From: Pseudozyma flocculosa PF-1
Lineage: Eukaryota > Basidiomycota > Ustilaginomycetes > Ustilaginales > Ustilaginaceae
Direction of reading: 5' to 3'
Length of the DNA stretch: 10,324 bases
Assembly (NCBI RefSeq): GCF_000417875.1
Contig: NW_006920885.1
Span: forward strand, 1,181 to 11,504
Of the stretch, positions 6,813 through 10,324 are shown piece after piece. The position numbers and the translations under genes are program-made. Below the pieces are notes generated by a model. The model had not been told where the DNA came from. It did not search any database and saw nothing but the letters and a program-made list of their open reading frames with translations. Position 1 is the stretch's first letter. Every line of letters begins with the position of its first letter.

Positions 6813-8315
6813 ATGTCGTTCGCTTTCGAGTTCGACGACTCCGAGATCGACGAAGAGTACCAGGCGTTCAGCGCGCCAAGCACATCATCCCCAACCGCAC
6901 AACCACCCTCGCTCGCCTCGACCTCGAAACCTACAGCGGCCCCCCAGGCCCCCTTCAAGCAATGGCCACTCCACCACCTCATCGACTCGCTACCTTCGCG
7001 CATCTCCTACTCGCCCATCACCATACACCTAGACCCGCGCAATGCACAGAACAGGCAGGCTACCCTCATGCGCAGGGACCTCTTTGACGCACGCTTCCAG
7101 ATGCTCCTCGACCAACAAGACGACCACGACCTCGAGCACGAACACGACCACGACGACGGTCACGGCGGAACCAGACCATCTCCGCCTGCGCAAACACAGC
7201 AAGAGGAACAGGAAAACAAGGCAGTGGCCGGCGTGGACAGCGACCTCGTCCCCGGCGTCTACGAGGGCGGCCTAAAGACCTGGGAATGCGCACTCGACCT
7301 CGTCGCAACCCTCGACCAGCGGTGCACGCCAACCTCGCCCGCCGAAACCAGACCTGACTGGGGCTGGCTCCGAGGCAAATCCATACTCGAGCTCGGCTGC
7401 GGCACCGCCATCCCCTCCGTCTTTCTCCTCCAGCAGCTCCTCAACCTCGAACCCGCACCCTCGCCCTCGTCCTCGCCCTCGTCCTCGCCCTCTGCCCCCA
7501 CCGCCCTGCACCTCTGCGACTACAACCTCCAGGTACTCCGCCTCGTCACCCTGCCCAACCTCATCCTCGCCTGGTACTTTTCCGCCGCATCGCACGCCTA
7601 CCGCACCTCGGCCCAGACGCTCGAGGCCAGGCACGAAGAAACCAGGCAGCTCAAGTCCAGGGGGCAGGACCACTTTGACACGGCGGCCCGAGCCGAGGCT
7701 TCGTCGGCGTCGGCCGAGGGGGCCGGGCCGGGAGAGCTCTCGCTCGACGACTCCCTCTGTGACGCGTTCCAGAAGTCGCTCGACGAGCGCAACATCTCGC
7801 TTCGCTTCTACTCCGGCTCGTGGCAGGGGCTGCAGCCCGAGGAGATCCTCGCTGACGCCGCGGGAGCTTCGTCAGCGAAGGAGCAGGCGAGCACGGCCAG
7901 CCGAGGCTACTTCGACCTCATCCTCAGTGCCGAGACCATATACTCTCTCGACACGCTGCCGCTCTTCACCGACGTTCTCCGACGATGCTGCAAGCCAAGC
8001 GCGCCTCCGACCCTCTCTGGTCTCGACGAGCGGCTGGCACGATCGTCCCTGGCGCAGGCGCATGAGTCCGCTTCGACTACCGGGCCCGGCACAGCATCGG
8101 CGGCGGAAACAGCGAAGGACGACGGACCAACGACGCTCTGCTTGGTCGGTGCCAAGGTCCTCTACTTTGGCGTGGGCGGCGGCGTCGAGTCGTTCAAGCA
8201 GCAGATGCAGACGCCTCCGCCAGGCAGTCGTAAGGGGTGGACGGAAACGGTCAGGACCGTATCGCAGGGTGTGGGCAGGGTCGTCCTCTCTGTCGGCATC
8301 CTTCCGGGTGCGTAG
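6813..8315 (+). CDS. HPM1: Protein-histidine N-methyltransferase, METTL18/Hpm1 family
   Basis: This is a SAM-dependent seven-beta-strand methyltransferase of the Hpm1/METTL18 family, which in yeast and human methylates a histidine of ribosomal protein uL3 (Rpl3). The 500-aa product starts MSFAFEFDD, like relatives, and its ATG has a good context (CCGCCATG). Motifs in order are GVYEGGLKTWECALDLV (about 148-164); SAM motif I ILELGCGTAIPSVF (191-204); CDYNLQVLRLVTLPN (235-249), with the acidic residue after strand 2; SGSW (334-337); FDLILSAETIYSLDTLPLF (367-385); and AKVLYFGVGGGVESF (447-461). The product is longer than yeast or human members (about 370-380 aa). Extra length sits in an Asp/His/Glu-rich stretch (103-118), a Ser/Pro loop (216-229) and insertions near 260-320 and 395-440. 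All catalytic landmarks are intact. The uL3 target is inferred from family. There is no intron, and the gene is divergent from SIN1. Confidence 0.94.
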   Translation: MSFAFEFDDSEIDEEYQAFSAPSTSSPTAQPPSLASTSKPTAAPQAPFKQWPLHHLIDSLPSRISYSPITIHLDPRNAQNRQATLMRRDLFDARFQMLLDQQDDHDLEHEHDHDDGHGGTRPSPPAQTQQEEQENKAVAGVDSDLVPGVYEGGLKTWECALDLVATLDQRCTPTSPAETRPDWGWLRGKSILELGCGTAIPSVFLLQQLLNLEPAPSPSSSPSSSPSAPTALHLCDYNLQVLRLVTLPNLILAWYFSAASHAYRTSAQTLEARHEETRQLKSRGQDHFDTAARAEASSASAEGAGPGELSLDDSLCDAFQKSLDERNISLRFYSGSWQGLQPEEILADAAGASSAKEQASTASRGYFDLILSAETIYSLDTLPLFTDVLRRCCKPSAPPTLSGLDERLARSSLAQAHESASTTGPGTASAAETAKDDGPTTLCLVGAKVLYFGVGGGVESFKQQMQTPPPGSRKGWTETVRTVSQGVGRVVLSVGILPGA

Positions 8316-8934
8316 GCGGCGCGCGGCGCGGCAGAAGCGGAGCAGGGCAGTGTTAACGAGCACTGGTGCCGCCAAACCGGGCCGGATAGACCGACACTCT
8401 GCTCGAAACGCATGACGACGGTGTCACCCGCTTGTGCTGCAGTGCGCGATGTGGCCATGGACCCGCCCTGTCCACCAGGCAACCGTCAAGTGGGCGTCGC
8501 CACGAGACTCGGTCCGCGTATACCGGCGAGCCTCCATTTCAAACGACCGACGGAGAACAGGTTGTTGCTGCTACGTTTCTTCGACCCAACGCTTGGACCT
8601 CGGCGTAGGGCGATACAGACAAAAGCACCGCTGGCCCGCACTTGGGTCGTGTCGGGCCGGGTTGGCTCGGGGCAGCTCGACGCGCTACAGATTGTCATCG
8701 ACAATCGCCGTAGCTCGAATCCTGGACATCCACGTCGAAACCAACACCGCGCGCCGCGGGATGGTGTGGCGCGGCACCACGTGGAACTCGAAGCGGCGAG
8801 CGCACTCGTGGCGGTGACCCTTACGGCCTCTGACCGATTATCGACCATCGTCATGCATTCACATCGACCGTCGATCGTCACAGAGCAGGTCGGAACGGGG
8901 CGGGGAGAAAGGGCCGAGGAGATGGGGATTTCGA

Positions 8935-9004
8935 TCTTCGATCCGGTATTCACGCAAAGAGGAGGCCACGGGGCCGGATTTTTGGTCTTTGCGTCGATCG
9001 AAGA
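8935..9004. repeat. Nested inverted repeat (potential 18-bp hairpin)
   Basis: The outer arms TCTTCGATC (8935-8943) and GATCGAAGA (8996-9004) are exact complements. The inner arms ACGCAAAGA (8952-8960) and TCTTTGCGT (8986-8994) are also exact complements. Together they give 18 pairs with an 8-base bulge on the left and 1 base on the right. The 25-base terminal region holds a further GGCC/GGCC dyad. It could form a stem-loop in RNA or a bipartite protein site. Confidence 0.6.
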
Positions 9005-9359
9005 CCATCGAACGAGATCGATCGGAGCGACTGCGGGCCTGACGACGAGATGGAGTACGATCCGCGTCCGGACCCCACGCACGTGTACGTACCGTCAGGC
9101 GGTTTGATGCCTTCCAGATGGTGTCGGAGGGAGGACTGAAGATTTGGCCGAACGTGAATAAGGTCGCAGCGTGACAATCGACGCCTTGGCGGCGACGGCG
9201 ACTTGACGGAGGATGGAAGACAAAGAGGATCCGATGGGATGGTCAGCGCCTTCGAGGTACTGTAGCGAAGACGAGACGGACGGGACGTACAGAAGAGGCC
9301 GCGGCCGGAGCGATACGTGGGGGGTCGCCGAGGCTCTTTTTGTTCCGTTTGGCCGTCGT

Positions 9360-9373
9360 GCAACGTACGTTGC
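9360..9373. other. Perfect 14-bp palindrome GCAACGTACGTTGC
   Basis: The sequence equals its own reverse complement over all 14 bases. It has the form expected of a site for a symmetric dimeric DNA-binding protein, but no specific factor is recognised. Confidence 0.5.
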
Positions 9374-9840
9374 GCCATGATGCGCTCACCTCGGTGCCAT
9401 CACCTGGAAGTCGCCATTTGGATCCCCTCTTGCCGCTCAAGGCGCAGCTCACAGCGCCATCGCGATGAACGACAAGATGCAAAGGGAGGGTGGGGATCGT
9501 AGACGCTACGGAACACTTCCGCCTCTACCTTTCCTCCTCACAAAAGACCGGGTCAAAGCCCGCCACGCAACATCGCAGCCTCCCGTCGGCCCGAGTATCG
9601 ATGGCGATGGCGATGGAGAGGACGGGGTGGGAAGACGACCCAGTCTCGGGCGAGCGGGCGGGCGCATGCACAAAAGGCGGTCCAGTCCGGTCCAACGGAA
9701 CGAGGTCGAGGTCAGGGCGTGAGCTCCATCGGTCGGCTCCCGTCTCCTTCATTGAACCGTTGCGGGCGTCGGCCCGTTCGTACGTAAGCGTATGTAGGTA
9801 CAGAGGCGGAGGTGAGGTGGATCAGAGGCCTGTGCGCGGG

Positions 9841-9887
9841 TCCGTACCATGCCATGCCACGCCATACGATGCCATTCCACGTACGGA
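9841..9887 (+). repeat. Degenerate (CCATG)7 array framed by an inverted repeat
   Basis: Seven consecutive five-base units (CCATG, CCATG, CCACG, CCATA, CGATG, CCATT, CCACG) run from 9847 to 9881. The array is bounded by TCCGTAC (9841-9847) and its exact complement GTACGGA (9881-9887). The unit is the reverse complement of the CATGG array at 10268-10287. Confidence 0.7.
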
Positions 9888-10173
9888 TCGTCTGTCTGCA
9901 TGGATGGATGTACACCAGCTCAGCATGCGCCTCCCGCTCAGCCACACGCACGGCGCGCACCGACTCGACTTGGCCAGTCGGGTCCCAAACCCTCCCAGCG
10001 ACGCTCGTTGTGAATTGGTACGGCAGGTTGATATCCTAATCTCCCGTCGAAGCTCACCCGCAGACCTGGACCCTGGGTCATCCTCTCGATAGCGACTCCA
10101 CGACCTCTGCGAGAGAACGACAGCGGAGAGAGCGGCGGAGCTTCTTGCGATCGTCCCGCTGCAGCGCAAAAAC

Positions 10174-10203
10174 GGCAAGGCAAGGCAAGGCAGGGCAAGG
10201 CGG
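10174..10203 (+). repeat. (GGCAA)n pentanucleotide array
   Basis: Six units of five bases: GGCAA three times, GGCAG, GGCAA, GGCGG. It is a short, slightly decayed microsatellite sharing the GGCAN frame with the array at 10263. Confidence 0.85.
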
Positions 10204-10262
10204 GCGTGTGGGAGGCATGAGGCGGCGTCCGGTACGGTGCTCTGCTGTGCCTGCCGAAGCGT

Positions 10263-10292
10263 GGCACGGCATGGCATGGCATGGCATGGCGT
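10263..10292 (+). repeat. (GGCAT)n pentanucleotide array
   Basis: Six units: GGCAC, four perfect GGCAT, then GGCGT, followed by related GGC/GTGG words. Twelve bases of it (10268-10279) are the exact reverse complement of 9847-9858. Confidence 0.85.
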
Positions 10293-10324
10293 GGCCGTGG
10301 CGTGGGTAACGCAACGCACCCTGC

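Larger units (their letters stand above)
8316..10324. other. Intergenic region with no supported gene
   Basis: About 2 kb follow the methyltransferase stop. Several frames of 60-230 codons are open on both strands (for example 8412-9107 plus, 8486-9082 minus, 9490-10092 plus), but none shows a recognisable domain, conserved motif or signal peptide. Overlapping opposite-strand frames of similar length are expected in GC-rich non-coding DNA. The left end should hold the methyltransferase 3' UTR. The rest may include regulatory DNA of a gene beyond the right edge. It contains a nested inverted repeat (8935-9004), a 14-bp palindrome (9360-9373), (CGATGG)3 at 9599-9616, and pentanucleotide arrays at 9847, 10174 and 10263. 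A spliced gene or non-coding RNA cannot be excluded. Confidence 0.5.

Noticed and set aside
8708..8726. TCGAATCC word resembling a tRNA T-loop
   Set aside because: The flanking bases do not form the five-pair T stem and no acceptor or anticodon stem is visible.
8412..9107. Overlapping plus- and minus-strand frames (231 and 198 codons) downstream of the methyltransferase
   Set aside because: Neither has a recognisable domain. Both cover the same DNA, and their composition looks like translated GC-rich non-coding sequence.
9847..10292. Spaced short repeats considered as a CRISPR-like array
   Set aside because: The units are contiguous five-base microsatellites with no constant-length unique spacers, in a eukaryotic context.

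Overview
This window looks like nuclear DNA of a GC-rich, intron-poor fungus. Three long single-exon genes are each recognisable as a eukaryotic or fungal family: a secreted histidine acid phosphatase, the TORC2 subunit Sin1/Avo1, and a METTL18/Hpm1-type protein-histidine methyltransferase. The lack of introns, strong GC bias, compact spacing and long low-complexity linkers (poly-Ala, poly-Gln, Ser/Pro-rich) suit a basidiomycete such as a smut relative (Ustilaginomycotina). That placement is inference from style and not a sequence match.

Layout. Bases 1-365 are a degenerate, C/T-rich tandem repeat with less GC than the rest. Bases 366-559 are 3' flank. A phytase-like acid phosphatase is on the minus strand (560-2149, possibly starting at 2293), with a TATA motif at 2295-2300. 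The roughly 1 kb upstream of it carries a GA/CT tract and an inverted pair of Pho4-like GCGCACGTTC elements. Next is SIN1 on the minus strand (3163-6189). A 623-bp divergent promoter (6190-6812) separates SIN1 from the plus-strand methyltransferase gene (6813-8315). It holds a G-quadruplex motif and a perfect (CTGTG)10 microsatellite. The last 2 kb (8316-10324) have no gene I can defend, but contain a nested hairpin, a 14-bp palindrome and three pentanucleotide arrays.

Functionally, the phosphatase would release phosphate from external organic phosphates, probably under phosphate-starvation control. Sin1 scaffolds TORC2 at the plasma membrane. The methyltransferase probably modifies a histidine in a ribosomal protein. 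I see no operon-like or pathway link among the three; it looks like ordinary core gene order.

I found no mobile element, CRISPR array, tRNA, rRNA or evident new multi-gene system. The more unusual material is non-coding: the repeat field at the left edge, the pentanucleotide arrays (one framed by an inverted repeat), and possible phosphate-response sites.
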